In this document: piece after piece, positions 12,801-21,620 of the stretch
Layout: every line of letters starts with the position of its first letter
Numbering within the stretch: position 1 is the stretch's first letter
DNA from: Aplidium turbinatum
Lineage: Eukaryota; Chordata; Ascidiacea; Aplousobranchia; Polyclinidae
Assembly (NCBI GenBank): GCA_918807975.1
Contig: OU964921.1
Span: 15,905,498-15,969,497 of the forward strand
Direction: 5' to 3'
Length of the DNA stretch: 64,000 bases
Notes under the pieces: model-generated
Databases searched by the model: none
Told to the model about the DNA's origin: nothing
The model's input: the letters and a program-made list of their open reading frames with translations, nothing else
Made by a program: the position numbers and the translations under genes

Positions 12801-12954
12801 CACTACTCGTCCTTTTAGCAGACCTCACAACAACAGGACCAGCACCACTCGTACCTGTGTCAGATTTCATACCACCAGAACAGGCACCACTTGTCCCTGT
12901 ACCAGACCTCACAACAACAGGACCGGCACTACTCGTCCTTTTAGCAGACCTCAC
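6892..12954 (-). CDS. Giant MULE transposase, main part: repeats-PHD-FLYWCH-like-DDE-Ulp1-USP
   Basis: A 2020-codon frame, the bulk of the last exon of the transposase gene. It joins in frame to 19529-20258 across the BEL insertion. Approximate residues in this frame: 1-245, 14-residue repeats; 500-555, PHD finger (YCICNKPNDG, WFHPRC, NCANSHLVC); 798-870, zinc-binding FLYWCH-like stretch ending HESH; 990-1340, MULE DDE core with first Asp in FDATG, second in MIDGS, the CLSH motif, and Glu in IIEQHFWDLK; 1600-1690, Ulp1/C48 SUMO protease (GHFRLLHF, CYDSL, MQPDNNTCG); 1745-2015, USP deubiquitinase (GNSCWLN Cys box, CIEC and CCKC finger pairs, GHYICY His box, WEFND). All catalytic residues looked for are present. 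A nuclear role in transposition is inferred from the DDE and PHD domains. The proteases may remove SUMO or ubiquitin from the transposase or host factors; that is inference. No internal stop. Confidence 0.92.
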   Translation of the reverse strand: MRSAKRTSSAGPVVVRSGTGTSGACSGGMKSDTGTSGAGPVVVRSAKRTSSAGPVVVRSGTRMSGACSGGMKSDTCTSGAGPVVVRSAKRTSSAGPVVVRSGTGLSGACSGAVMSASGTSGACSGVMKSNTGSSGAGPVVVSTGTGSSGACSGAVMSASGTSGACSGAMKSNTGSSGAGPVGVRSATKTSDVGPGAVMSASGTSGAYSGAVLKSDTRTSGAGPVVVRSAKSMNGAGPGVRSATGTRDASCNPTRSFVSQNRFSPLETLFHFDELCQESTFPKRNSKVLTMNFGGASDDLVSQTANEIGRYLAKNNLHSLSNKSNRVEFLTSSSFRAKCAASKREKYLLTFCRKNKNLIDHFKTNSASVSQTVPSQLDIELANSISKHMDDFPRDDYLPGSCVAAMLKENHWPASFFRSEVRTIKSRWRRDSSFRESVKLLYVSSKQKDIAKGVTSQHISSTLGAQKFCDVGQQNNPDQNETIVSVAYRSDISLQNHEDNPLYCICNKPNDGSLYVCCGTCLKWFHPRCIFSPNSPALAITEKQWNCANSHLVCEGEQIVLHSSNSVFCHKLVGVSNKPIQHLNVLPPVFQQKSDLLCNVSKSASPTNSDDLQLSDNRSNLLLSNCDNNFVKTETNHLKTETDKIIEIDDLKAKVNNNKKKFIDVKVKVDETLNEIDNLKPDGKAEDDVGLKVDRQKIFTDVKNKNNDPNGVNDNEGSIFGYSQNQKPWISDETLKELGDFKEPVSQKRERRCELVNIDSKSLFLTLDEWKEMTPSRTAHRFSSGLYRDIICKKVRKIYDRCVFCFRNHYLVEPAAVESLSSGDTKFYNGHANMYCKHSRCCECSVKGTIRIFSYVDKVEIVVSVKGKRSHESHCVKRRPVAGEQRKLLMEQLQCKHPSEVGRKLVDDLTEDELFYGAYNFAPASSVLRNIKSEGKLCNRYSKNWMYNINRLRYEFEKKNRTFIRQITTHPPGVIMYSNAQVKLYRDLCPIDVVYFDATGSIVRKQEGEKDFQIYSLLVRSPYAGGPALPVATNIATTHNSESIRSFLGKFLMDTVKICGKVKKPALMMIDGSMAMWNAVLSAMCNETRLDYYNRCWRVVTGEAITYDLEKTFVHNCLSHAMRAAKVMAKKHYKHKQHRLTAMHWISLLFACTTLRELDEIMESIIWVTNCERTSFQVDYHFNRLHQGVKPYETKSKVTNEIEETDVNDLTDNFHTSMREDQKQELKSPFYLRYHNRLVAFLDSNNFSYHLNHCNSKLKHENVYMDKTFCSQLIRIVLSRISTTSQLILGDLSRHSSHHQCPNDQLYFRYSSWFKNVISSELRNISQDNLTQGIIEQHFWDLKQIYLKGKRVVSIDNFVEQYENETRTSEKIYSAHYIHQGYRKPHISSKNKSDQTLKHQSNHCTSLVVSKFRKPKKRRSSGFYTNNESKKHIRYGNVISDSMSTSAVYKNTAFATSMCDDKRINDFWTAIKKDFEYMKEFSTKVWHGLAINRNCLSDAALVIDKNHEVSWLDLLTACNNPCRKIKSELEKHYTNPTAVGWLSKRLVDAYILLKVNEPSNINAIGALDCDSTSKLFQGTPVKSIKFFKTAMIENEDKLRPVVLLPFLCNGHFRLLHFSIQKELLHCYDSLNNGMSSDVSKFFRDGVDCLLNVLVDYGLCKDDCAVDTKHILMQPDNNTCGVAVCMTADILCNNSNEKLNQRNLDVDFFTTYRHWMIYYIVTNAIKAHPDLMILSGTPNSNLPPGLVNVGNSCWLNVALQALKFVIITCDVPISWLENDKGIAKLDRNLFLILHNLIVNRNVEEKLLKNTLNDIRSKFPLDLQHDPAEFFSESSLPLLLERSDITLALEYVTYHQCIECGSKSELHRNNEKVLFLPMYHWISENNLLSLYLKNLLVDNEMSPCCKCTSVNCTTSKQIFSFPKVLVLSLGRNTGVIKSKRCVTADETFTLEDANGVECNYKFVSAIAHFGEGKENGHYICYCLEGANVVWEFNDKKVRCISFCEMTKVIQDRGYLFFYVKAKD
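12215..12949 (-). repeat. 42-bp coding minisatellite (part 1)
   Basis: About 17 copies of a 42-bp unit encoding 14 residues of the type VVVRSGTGTSGACS / GGMKSDTGTSGAGP / VVVRSAKRTSSAGP. Variants often recur in groups of three. The array keeps the reading frame and continues as part 2 beyond the BEL element. It makes a flexible Ser/Gly/Thr-rich linker between the SGNH and PHD parts of the transposase. Confidence 0.9.
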
Positions 12955-13458
12955 TGGTCACAGCGGTAAACCATAATTCTTCGTGGGAAAATTGTAACAT
13001 AAAGTTCCCGGATCCGTTTGTCTGTACGTAATGACCGAAAAATAAACACACCTTCGAAACGTCTATTCAAAGTGTATTCCAGTAAAATTAGCCCGTGGCT
13101 ATCGAAATGACTGGTGCAACGCCGTACACCTAAAAACTGTCACTACAATACAAATTACTTGGATAAAAGACGGAGAGTTTGTCCAGCTAGCAAGCACCAA
13201 ATAAACCAGTTAAATGTGCGACCGACTTCCAACAAACAACTTCAAGAATGAATCAGAAAAATTTGTGATAACTCAAAGGCACGCCAGCAGTAGCGCGACG
13301 CAACAACATGTCCAAACAGGTTTAAACCGGTCTGACACGAGTCTTACGGACGATGGTGCAATTTTGGCTCATGTTTTAGGAATTTCCATGACGTAATATT
13401 CAGTAGACCCGAACGGTTTCTACATGACGTTTAACCAGGCGAACAACCGTCTGTAACA
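12955..13458 (-). repeat. BEL/Pao LTR (3' LTR in element sense)
   Basis: 504-bp direct repeat, nearly identical to 19025-19528, with TG...CA termini. It abuts the CTCAC target duplication on its outer side. Confidence 0.95.
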
Positions 13459-13774
13459 TAGCGGCCCCTAGTTATGACAGTCTGACATGGCATAACTAAA
13501 AAAGAATTGACGACAATTGTGAGCCAATGAATAAAAACACATGATACACAAACTGTTTGAATCACTCACGTTTAAGTTAATACGCAAATACAAAGGGCAT
13601 GCAAAGAATGAACAGCAATAAGAATAAACACGACGATACATGAAATTGGTACCATTAGGTAGTAGGTACACGCAAAAAATGACGCTATATACCATGGTTG
13701 CGATAATAACCGACTGTTCTGGGCTCAGACAAGTGTCGGCCACCGCAGACAAAACCAGGCTCAAACCCTAACAC

Positions 13775-14095
13775 TTAGGTGTTCTTTACGGGGGCGAGGC
13801 ACGAAATATCCCTCAACACACAGTCTACTTTCACTTTCCCCGTACTCTCATCATAGTTGCAGACGGCAACTTTAGCTCTACGAACCACAGGCTTCCCTTT
13901 CCTAATTTGTGGAACTACCTCATGCACCCTCCCAAGTTGATACTTCCCACGTTTACCAATGTCCTGGAGAGAACCTACCACTACAAGTTGACCAGGCTCC
14001 AAATTCTCGGCCATTTTTAGCCATTTTTTCCGGCCCTGAAGACCTGGCAAGTAAAAATTGATCCATTTACTCCAAAACTGCTGAGAAAGTGACAA
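13775..14095 (-). other. BEL/Pao pol C-terminal segment (DUF5641-like)
   Basis: A 106-codon frame reading WSKWINFYLPGLQGRKKW, then GQLVVVGS and YQLGRVHEV. This matches the C-terminal module that follows the integrase in BEL/Pao polyproteins. It overlaps the end of the long frame by 29 bases in another frame. It is part of the same fossil element. Confidence 0.8.
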
Positions 14096-17000
14096 AATTG
14101 AACCGATAATCCCTTCTTAATTGGTCACGATCATGTGGTTGCCCAACAGCACAGTATGGGTCTAAGTATGGGGTTAAAAGTGAGGCAGGGGTGATGACAG
14201 TAAAATCCCTAGGGTCGTCACTCAAAGGTACCAAAGGGCGTTCGTTCACGATCCGAACGGCACTGCCAGAGTTTGCAAAATACCATCTCGGTAACGAAAA
14301 ATCCTTAAGCAGGTCCAAAGAGCGAAGCCACGACTCCCACTCATTAACAAAGCTATCAGGGACCTCGGTGTCCCAATCAAACTTGTCTATCGCCAATTGC
14401 TGAAGTATAAGGCGTGCTTTTAGAAAAAATGGCGCTCCAAAGCCTAGCGGATCAAAATTTTGTCCAAGCTGACTGAGCATACTTCGGCGCGTGTGTTTAG
14501 CTAAGGGCTTTAAGGAACATGCGATACGCATCTCGTCAGACTCGGTTTGCCACACACAACCCAATGTCTTCGCTGATGGCAAAGTCATATTTTCAGTCTG
14601 AAAGTCAATGTCACGAATCAAAGGTGAATGCATCTCATTATCCAAATTTGACAAGACAATCATAGCCTCCTTGTTAGCACTCCACTTACCAAGTTTAAAC
14701 CCACGGCTATCAAACAAAGCAATTGATTCATGAGTGATTTGCTGAGCTTCCTCTAAGCTATCAGCCGAAAATATAAAATCATCCATGTACATATTATTTG
14801 CAATATTGCAGAGAGTCGATTCACCAGCACTGCTGGGATTCTGCTCGATCATTTTCTTTATAGCCAAGCAAGCGATATACGGGCTACTCTTTATTCCCCA
14901 AGGGTGTACACAAAAACGAAATGGTACCATCCTACCATTTTCAAGGTCATCATCTTCAAACCACAATATACGAAACAAATCCCTTTGCGACTCAGGTAAC
15001 TTTATTTGAAAGAAGCATTTAGTCACATCAGCCATGAGACCAAATCTACCAAGCCGAAATCTAGCCAAGACATCTACCAGAGGGTTTAACAAGTCAGGAC
15101 CCGAAAACATTACATCATTAACACAAGTTCCTCGAAATTCAGACTTGCCATCGTAAACAATGCGCTTTTTTAATTGTGACGTAACAAAGTATGGTAAATA
15201 CCATTCAAATCCCTTGACATTTCCTGCTTCACCAGTACGCTCAATATAGCCATTTGATTTAAGATCTTTCATGGTGTCAGTAAGGAAATCACGAAGTTCA
15301 GGTTGTTTTAAAGCTTTCTTCCTTAAAGCAGCAACTCTATCTGACGCCAACACAAAATTGTTAGGTAGATCAATATCTTCCTTCAACGGAACAGGTATCT
15401 CAAATCGACCATCTTTCAACTCAATATTCGGTTCAACAAGTTCTCTAGCCAACTTATCATTGCGAGACAATTCACAGGTTTCATTTTGCAACGTCAAATC
15501 CTGAATGACTTTATTCAGGTCTGCTATTTCCATATCACGAGACTCAATTTTACGCTGAAAGCCAGAGATTACATCCGACTCTGAAGACGTCTGCACTCTG
15601 CACACTTTAGCAACGCTTTCCTCTAAGGGTGACTTACCACCACAAGCCAACCAACCGAGAGGAGTGAGTAAAGCATGCGGTTCACTACGATTTTCACCAA
15701 CACGTTCATCTTTTGCCCACATCAAATAAGCGTTGTCGTTGCCAATCAGTACATCTACAGTACTACAATCATTCAAATGAAACATATTCACGTCATGAAA
15801 ATGACGGAAACCATTTAAATCTTGTTTATGCGGTAAAGTTTTAACATCATCAGCCCAAGCTGGGTTAACCACCGAAGTTATATCACAAAACAGTTCATCT
15901 GTCTCTAACGACTGGATGTTGAGTTTGACAAGGTCAGCACAAGTAGCTTTCTGACCAGCCAGGGTATCCATTTTAAACGACGCTTTATCGTACGGTTTAA
16001 GATCAAGTTCACACACCAAGTCACTCGAAACAAACGTCAACTGCGAACCAGGATCATGCTGACAATACACCAACTTCGATTTGCCAGTCATTGGATTCAA
16101 AACACGAGCAGCAGTAACGCGGTTAAAGGCTGCTTTAACATTTCCAATCTTAACATTACGCACAGGAACTCTGGCACGAGCATCATCTTTCCCAACAGAA
16201 TCCAGAGAATCATGTGACGTCACATAAAAATCATGCAGAAGAAAATAGTGTTTCCTATCGTTGTTAGGCCCACACTTACGACAGTTATTTGCATGAACGC
16301 AATCCCTAACCATATGCTGGCGCAAACAATTCAAGCATTTGCCAGCTTTCACAATGACATCTCTCCGATCTTTAGGTGTCAAGCGCAAAAATTCTTTACA
16401 ATTAGACAAAAAATGATATTCAACTTGACCACGTGACGAACAACAAATGCATGCCGGTAGGTTTTTACGTCTGGCTTCACCACCGCGCGGTGCGCCAACA
16501 ACAGTCGAGTACTGCGAACTCCCTGACATCACATCATCGTGGGGTTTTACGGACGTCTGCCTAACCGGACATGAAGGCAATTTTCCTTTGCCAAACTTTT
16601 TAAAATGCTGCGACTCACCAGAATCGCCCATTAGCATAATGCTAAAATCAGTCGACTTACGCGTTTCCTCCCGTACTACAAATTCAAACAAACTCTGAAA
16701 AGTAGGCTCATTAGTGCCACCATACTGATCACCTAAAAAGTCAAGATAACGCTGCTTAACGTCAAACGGGAGTCGCTTAGCCAAATCCAAAACAAAACGT
16801 CCTTCCAATTTGTCACGCTGACCATAAGCTTGCGCGTAAAGCAAACACTGCGATAATTCATCTTTAAACTCTTTCAGCTCACTGGAAGAGGTCGAAGTCA
16901 ATTTTCTACCATAGCGATACTTTCTAATTTTCGGTTCTGCAAAAAGACCTCCACGAACCCCAAAACGCTGGGACAAGCGAGCTAACGACATTTCTATCCT

Positions 17001-18470
17001 GTCTTCCTCTGACAAGCCAGGGGTGTCAGAAACCAAATTAGCAATCGTTTGCGCAGCTGTTCTAACACAAGCTGCTTGTAACAAAGTCAAACAAGTCCCC
17101 TTAAAGGGCGAAGCTGCCATTAAGGCCGTAACACGATTTTTAAAGAAGATAAATGGCATATTATTACCATCGTAACCAATCAAGGCCGCCTTATCGAAGA
17201 ACGTCCTACTATTTTGGTATTCAAAAAAGCAATCCTGCTGTTGAGAACTCGATTTAGCGGGAGAAGACAAGCTATATCCCTTAATGGGCTGAGTGGGCTC
17301 AGTCACATGCACAGCCCGATCACGATCCTCACACACGTTAAAATCAGGAGACGCGATACGCCTCTCACAACCACCCAAATTACGTGTAGCTGGGCGATCC
17401 ACAACTAGCGGCGCAGAAAACTTTGAAGGGGGCAAAGCATTACTGCTAATGGCGGCCCCGTGACCTGTACGCTCTGGGGGAGGAGTTCGGTTGTAATTCA
17501 CAGACCTTGGCTCTACAGCATTCGGAAGACCCTTAGCCGCGGCCCCAAGACCTCCTGAAACAGCTGGAAAACGTGTGGATTGCATTGGTCCACTCACAGG
17601 TTGAACGGGCGTTTGGAAAAGGTTATGTAAATTAAACTGCGATTGATGTTCATTTCTGGAATGCCTAGAAGAGCTCTTCTTAGAGCTACGCCGGGAGCCC
17701 GCCTCTGATCGATATTCAGCTAAAACTACCTCTTTTCGTTGTTCAGCCCTCAACTGAGCGTCTTTGAGTGCGAACTCAGCAGCTCTCGCTTCGGCTTTCG
17801 CGGCGGCCTCAGCTGCTCTCGCTTCGGCCTCAGCTCTCGCGGCGGCCTCTGCAGCTCTCGCAGCAGCCTCAACTCGTATGGCCTCAGCTCTCGCGATGGC
17901 CTCAGCAGCTCTTGCTTCGGCCTCAGCTTGTATCTGGAGCTCCTCCCGTTTTAACTGTAGGTTAATTTGTGTAACTATCCGTGACGAGCTCTCAGACATC
18001 CTAGTGCTTACATTTGAGGCGCTATCCTCAGGATGTATGTCAGCATCCAACCTATCTGAGAACTCACTTTCTTTTTGTTCGAAGTTATGTTTTAAAGAGT
18101 TAAATTCGGGATCTACCCTATCACGAAGTTCTGCCAAGATTGCAGAGTTAAAGATTTTAGTCAAAAGAGCATGGAAATGCCGTATTTCCTCTTCTAAAGT
18201 AGATAAGTTAGATCGAAGAATTAACAGTTTCTGCTTATCACTCAAAGAACCTAGGGCTACAGACAGTTCCCCAATTTGAGTCAAAATATCCCGTCTAAGA
18301 TGCCGGGCCTCTCGAACTGACTTAGTCTCATCGTTAATGGGTCCCTCCCCAGAATGGCCTGCCCGACCGCAAAGAACATCATCAGGCTTAAACTTAGTCG
18401 AGTCTACGGCGGTCGAGTCCTTGTCGCCACCGAGTGTAGACATATTAAATGTTGGGGCTAAATTTAACAA
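14067..18470 (-). CDS. BEL/Pao gag-protease-RT frame (fossil element)
   Basis: A 1467-codon frame. The Gag part has an Ala/Glu/Arg coiled-coil of EARAAEAAARAE type at about residues 170-235. Cys/His-rich segments (CICCSSRG, CLNCLRQH, NCRKCGPN) lie near 670-760. The aspartic protease has a DPGSQ active-site motif near 810. The reverse transcriptase reads FGLMADVTKCFFQI, HPWGIKSSPY and YMDDF at about 1180-1280. The order Gag-PR-RT and the BEL-style DPGSQ and YMDD texts give the family. It belongs to the retroelement, not to the giant transposon. Confidence 0.9.
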   Translation of the reverse strand: MLNLAPTFNMSTLGGDKDSTAVDSTKFKPDDVLCGRAGHSGEGPINDETKSVREARHLRRDILTQIGELSVALGSLSDKQKLLILRSNLSTLEEEIRHFHALLTKIFNSAILAELRDRVDPEFNSLKHNFEQKESEFSDRLDADIHPEDSASNVSTRMSESSSRIVTQINLQLKREELQIQAEAEARAAEAIARAEAIRVEAAARAAEAAARAEAEARAAEAAAKAEARAAEFALKDAQLRAEQRKEVVLAEYRSEAGSRRSSKKSSSRHSRNEHQSQFNLHNLFQTPVQPVSGPMQSTRFPAVSGGLGAAAKGLPNAVEPRSVNYNRTPPPERTGHGAAISSNALPPSKFSAPLVVDRPATRNLGGCERRIASPDFNVCEDRDRAVHVTEPTQPIKGYSLSSPAKSSSQQQDCFFEYQNSRTFFDKAALIGYDGNNMPFIFFKNRVTALMAASPFKGTCLTLLQAACVRTAAQTIANLVSDTPGLSEEDRIEMSLARLSQRFGVRGGLFAEPKIRKYRYGRKLTSTSSSELKEFKDELSQCLLYAQAYGQRDKLEGRFVLDLAKRLPFDVKQRYLDFLGDQYGGTNEPTFQSLFEFVVREETRKSTDFSIMLMGDSGESQHFKKFGKGKLPSCPVRQTSVKPHDDVMSGSSQYSTVVGAPRGGEARRKNLPACICCSSRGQVEYHFLSNCKEFLRLTPKDRRDVIVKAGKCLNCLRQHMVRDCVHANNCRKCGPNNDRKHYFLLHDFYVTSHDSLDSVGKDDARARVPVRNVKIGNVKAAFNRVTAARVLNPMTGKSKLVYCQHDPGSQLTFVSSDLVCELDLKPYDKASFKMDTLAGQKATCADLVKLNIQSLETDELFCDITSVVNPAWADDVKTLPHKQDLNGFRHFHDVNMFHLNDCSTVDVLIGNDNAYLMWAKDERVGENRSEPHALLTPLGWLACGGKSPLEESVAKVCRVQTSSESDVISGFQRKIESRDMEIADLNKVIQDLTLQNETCELSRNDKLARELVEPNIELKDGRFEIPVPLKEDIDLPNNFVLASDRVAALRKKALKQPELRDFLTDTMKDLKSNGYIERTGEAGNVKGFEWYLPYFVTSQLKKRIVYDGKSEFRGTCVNDVMFSGPDLLNPLVDVLARFRLGRFGLMADVTKCFFQIKLPESQRDLFRILWFEDDDLENGRMVPFRFCVHPWGIKSSPYIACLAIKKMIEQNPSSAGESTLCNIANNMYMDDFIFSADSLEEAQQITHESIALFDSRGFKLGKWSANKEAMIVLSNLDNEMHSPLIRDIDFQTENMTLPSAKTLGCVWQTESDEMRIACSLKPLAKHTRRSMLSQLGQNFDPLGFGAPFFLKARLILQQLAIDKFDWDTEVPDSFVNEWESWLRSLDLLKDFSLPRWYFANSGSAVRIVNERPLVPLSDDPRDFTVITPASLLTPYLDPYCAVGQPHDRDQLRRDYRFNFVTFSAVLE

Positions 18471-19024
18471 TTAAAAAAATGAAGTTACACAAACACACAA
18501 AATTATTAGGCTACAGTAGTTATAAAAAACTTAACTGCAAAGACCGTAAAAATACAAAAAAAAGAATTTAAATGCACGATACCGTAGCTGTACGGGTATG
18601 AAGTCCTAAAGTCCACAAAACTTGCTTGGATTCTTCCACTTGAATCTACAAGCACAGATGGATTGTCTTTTAATCTTCTTTCTTGCCAATGAATGTCAAA
18701 GTTATTTTTCTTCTGTACCAAACTGAGAAGAATTGTCTTTACTTTTCTTTGCTTCTGTAAGAGTGTAGACTACCAACCAACAAATCTTCTTTTATTATTT
18801 CTTGTACTTCTAATTAGTTCTTCTGCACTAGCTGACAACAAACACGTCGTTTATTTTTATGCCTTCAAGTGCTTCTTGGCCTACCAGCTAACAAATTCGT
18901 TTTTTATTTTTCTTGCTTTAATTTCTTCTTGACCTACCAACTGACAAGAACTCGTCTTTTATTTTTTCTTGCTTTAATTTCTTCTTGACCTACCAACTGA
19001 CAAGAACTCGTCTTTTATTTTTTA
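18471..19024 (-). other. BEL/Pao 5' leader
   Basis: Non-coding stretch between the 5' LTR (19025-19528, element sense) and the start of the gag frame. Imperfect tandem repeats of about 60 bp (CTTGACCTACCAACTGACAA type) occupy about 18740-19020. I did not identify a primer binding site with confidence. Confidence 0.6.
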
Positions 19025-19528
19025 TGGTCACAGCGGTAAACCATAATTCTTCGTGGGAAAATTGTAACATAAAGTTCCCGGATCCGTTTGTCTGTACGTA
19101 ATGACCGAAAAATAAACACACCTTCGAAACGTCTATTCAAAGTGTATTCCAGTAAAATTAGCCCGTGGCTATCGAAATGACTGGTGCAACGCCGTACACC
19201 TAAAAACTGTCACTACAATACAAATTACTTGGATAAAAGACGGAGAGTTTGTCCAGCTAGCAAGCACCAAATAAACCAGTTAAATGTGCGACCGACTTCC
19301 AACAAACAACTTCAAGAATGAATCAGAAAAATTTGTGATAACTCAAAGGCACGCCAGCAGTAGCGCGACGCAACAACATGTCCAAACAGGTTTAAACCGG
19401 TCTGACACGAGTCTTACGGACGATGGTGCAATTTTGGCTCATGTTTTAGGAATTTCCATGACGTAATATTCAGTAGACCCGAACGGTTTCTACATGACGT
19501 TTGACCAGGCGAACAACCGTCTGTAACA
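19025..19528 (-). repeat. BEL/Pao LTR (5' LTR in element sense)
   Basis: 504-bp partner of 12955-13458, followed by the CTCAC target duplication at 19529-19533. The near-identity of the two LTRs dates the insertion as recent relative to the other fossils in this window. Confidence 0.95.
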
Positions 19529-20258
19529 CTCACAACAACAGGACCAGCACCACTCGTACATGTGTCAGATTTCATACCACCAGAACAGGCACCACTTGTC
19601 CTTGTACCAGACCTCACAACAACAGGACCGGCACTACTCGTCCTTTTAGCAGACCTCACAACAACAGGACCAGCACCACTCGTACATGTGTCAGATTTCA
19701 TACCACCAGAACAGGCACCACTTGTCCCTGTACCAGACCTCACAACAACAGAACCGGCACTACTCGTCCTTTTAGCAGACCTCACAACAACAGGACCAGC
19801 ACCACTCGACCCTGTATTAGACTTCATACCACCAGAACAGGCACCACTCGTACCGGAAGCAGACATCACAGCACCAGAACAGGCACCACTCGACCCTGTA
19901 CCAGACCTCACAACAACAGGACCGGCACTACTCGTCCTTTTAGCAGACCTCACAACAACAGGACCAGCACCACTCGTACATGTGTCAGATTTCATAGCAC
20001 CAGAACAGGCACCACTCGTCCCTGTACCAGACCTCACAGCACCAGTCCTGACACTGGTCACGCGCTGACCGCAAAGTGCACTACTGACCGAGCCCCATAC
20101 AAGATAAGAAAGCTTTCTTTTACCAACATGTTTGTTTCCACGTTGATGACTCTCCGCAGTGGGCACGTTGCTGACTTGTCGCGGTGGTGTAAGTACAATC
20201 GCACCTTCGGTAACCACATCTGCATACGTTCTTCCTTGTAGTGAAGGTCTCGGTGAGC
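19529..20258 (-). CDS. Giant MULE transposase, exon 4 (5' part)
   Basis: First 730 bases of the last exon. The acceptor is AAATGCAG|GC at 20259-20258. Its first two bases complete the codon left by exon 3 and give RSPRPSLQGRTYADVV in frame. About 65 residues of unique text are followed by about twelve 14-residue repeats (19534-20060). The frame runs into the CTCAC duplication at the BEL junction and resumes in the same phase at 12949. No in-frame ATG exists at its head, and a stop lies a few codons upstream of the acceptor, which supports splicing from upstream exons rather than a separate start. Confidence 0.85.
19534..20060 (-). repeat. 42-bp coding minisatellite (part 2)
   Basis: About 12 copies of the same 42-bp, 14-residue unit as at 12215-12949. 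The BEL element landed between the two parts. Nearly every unit contains CCTCAC or a close variant, the target sequence. Confidence 0.9.
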
Positions 20259-20636
20259 CTGCATTTCGCTCGTGTTGATAAAAGATCAAATTTTTTGCTC
20301 ACTTTAAATGTGGAGTGCTCTTTTCGTGGAAGAATAAAGAGATAGATAGCTCCGTGTTCTGCGACCCCAAAAACCCCTTATTCGACATAGGCCTATTATA
20401 TGATCACATTACGCTAGTTTAAGGCTGTAGATTTTCATGATAGTTTTGAAGAGTCTATTCGAAATCAAACTCATTTAAGCACAGTTTTTGCGGGAAAATT
20501 CTGAAACTCTACAAAAATACTTTTTAGTAAAAGTGGAAACCCGTAATACATAGCCGCACTAATTTCTAAAAACTTTTTGCAAAATGGTACACCCTAATGG
20601 ATAGGCGTAGGCTTTCAATCGCAAGGTGTTACTTAC
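20259..20636 (-). other. Intron 3 of the giant transposase gene
   Basis: Donor CCCC|GTAAGTAAC at 20637/20636 and acceptor ATGCAG at 20259. AT-rich with nothing else recognised. Confidence 0.75.
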
Positions 20637-20907
20637 GGGGATTTCCAAGAGTTGGAAATAGAGACGCTGTCAATGTTGGTCCCTCCAAGAATGTTCTCAC
20701 GCCATCTTCCAAACGGCACATGTACTGCGCAAGACCAACATCCGACAAATGGATATCGTCATGCCAACAGGCATCGTCATCATCGATTTCCATTGATAGG
20801 TAATGAGAACGAGATAAATTGCAAGATACATGATCTAAGATGGAGTTGGCAATGGGAACTCGCAAAGAAGAGTCACCCCACTGCGGTAAAATGCTGCAAA
20901 CTATCAC
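20637..20907 (-). CDS. Giant MULE transposase, exon 3 (SGNH C-terminal part)
   Basis: 271 bases between acceptor TTACTGCAG|GTG and donor CCCC|GTAAGT. It reads VIVCSILPQWGDSS, then DDDACWHDDIHLSDVG. The DDIH text is the Asp-x-x-His block V of SGNH/GDSL hydrolases, supplying the catalytic Asp and His. The exon ends one base into a codon, and exon 4 supplies the other two. It follows exon 2 in phase. Confidence 0.85.
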
Positions 20908-21380
20908 CTGCAGTAACAAGTTTGGATTTAATTTGCTAAGTAATCGTTCAGTTCAGTTGTTTTTATTTCTGATCATCATATCAAAACAATACACGTCAAC
21001 ATAGCAAAGGTAGAGAATTGGGTAGAAGCGACAAAGCGCGAACGTTAAAACGTGCTTGTGACCAAAGTAAGTTATTGAGTAGAAAGAAATTTGGCACGGT
21101 TGAACACCTTTGATCTACACTCTACAGTGATGAAAAAAGTTGTTTTCATCCTTGAAAAATTAAATGTCCCACTCGCAATAATAAAACTCTTACCGGTAGG
21201 TTATAGTCTTACTTACACTAAATGTTAGTCAAATATTAGGTATTGTATATTGCCTGGAAATATTAAGGAACGAGTGTCCTTTTGGACCCCTGACACAAAT
21301 ACCACTCCATCAAAAAGAATATTTCATCGGATCGAGAGGTTTGACGTTAGTTTTATCTAAAGCGATTCCAGTTAACTTAC
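20908..21380 (-). other. Intron 2 of the giant transposase gene
   Basis: Donor AAAG|GTAAGTTAAC (21381/21380) and acceptor TTACTGCAG (20908). No other feature seen. Confidence 0.75.
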
Positions 21381-21620
21381 CTTTGCTAAGGGGTAGATGG
21401 TTTGAGCCGCTTCTACCAATTCCACAACATCTCGCTGGAAAGCGTCTTTGTCAAAGCTGCCAAAGGAGAGGACATCGTTTGTACCTAACGCCAACATCAC
21501 AACTGATACATTCCGGAATACATTTCCTTGCAGAATCTCTCTTGTTCCATCACACAATCTCCCACCAGGCAATGACATAGCCGATAGAACAAACGGGCTT
21601 GAAGCTGATGGACGAACGAC
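21381..21620 (-). CDS. Giant MULE transposase, exon 2 (SGNH middle)
   Basis: 240 bases, 80 codons, phase 0 at both ends. The acceptor is CAACAACAG|GTC and the donor CAAAG|GTAAGT. It reads VVRPSASSPF, AMSLPGGRLCDGTREI, then VVMLALGTNDVLSFG. The PGG segment fits SGNH block II and GTND fits block III. Alone it would be a meaningless fragment; with exons 1 and 3 it completes an esterase fold. Confidence 0.87.

Larger units (their letters stand above)
12955..19528 (-). mobile_element. BEL/Pao LTR retrotransposon copy (fossil)
   Basis: A 6.6-kb LTR element inserted in the coding minisatellite of the giant transposon. LTRs of 504 bp (12955-13458 and 19025-19528) start TGGTC and end TAACA and differ at only about one base, so the insertion is young. 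The 5-bp duplication CTCAC flanks it (12950-12954, 19529-19533). The - strand carries gag, aspartic protease and reverse transcriptase in one long frame (14067-18470), with a BEL-type C-terminal piece at 13775-14095. The copy is not whole; about one or two breaks. BEL/Pao is assigned from the protease-RT text and the tail domain. Confidence 0.93.

Noticed and set aside
12392-12976. Long + frame rich in PEQAPL repeats
   Set aside because: Antisense of the coding minisatellite; repeats leave several frames open.
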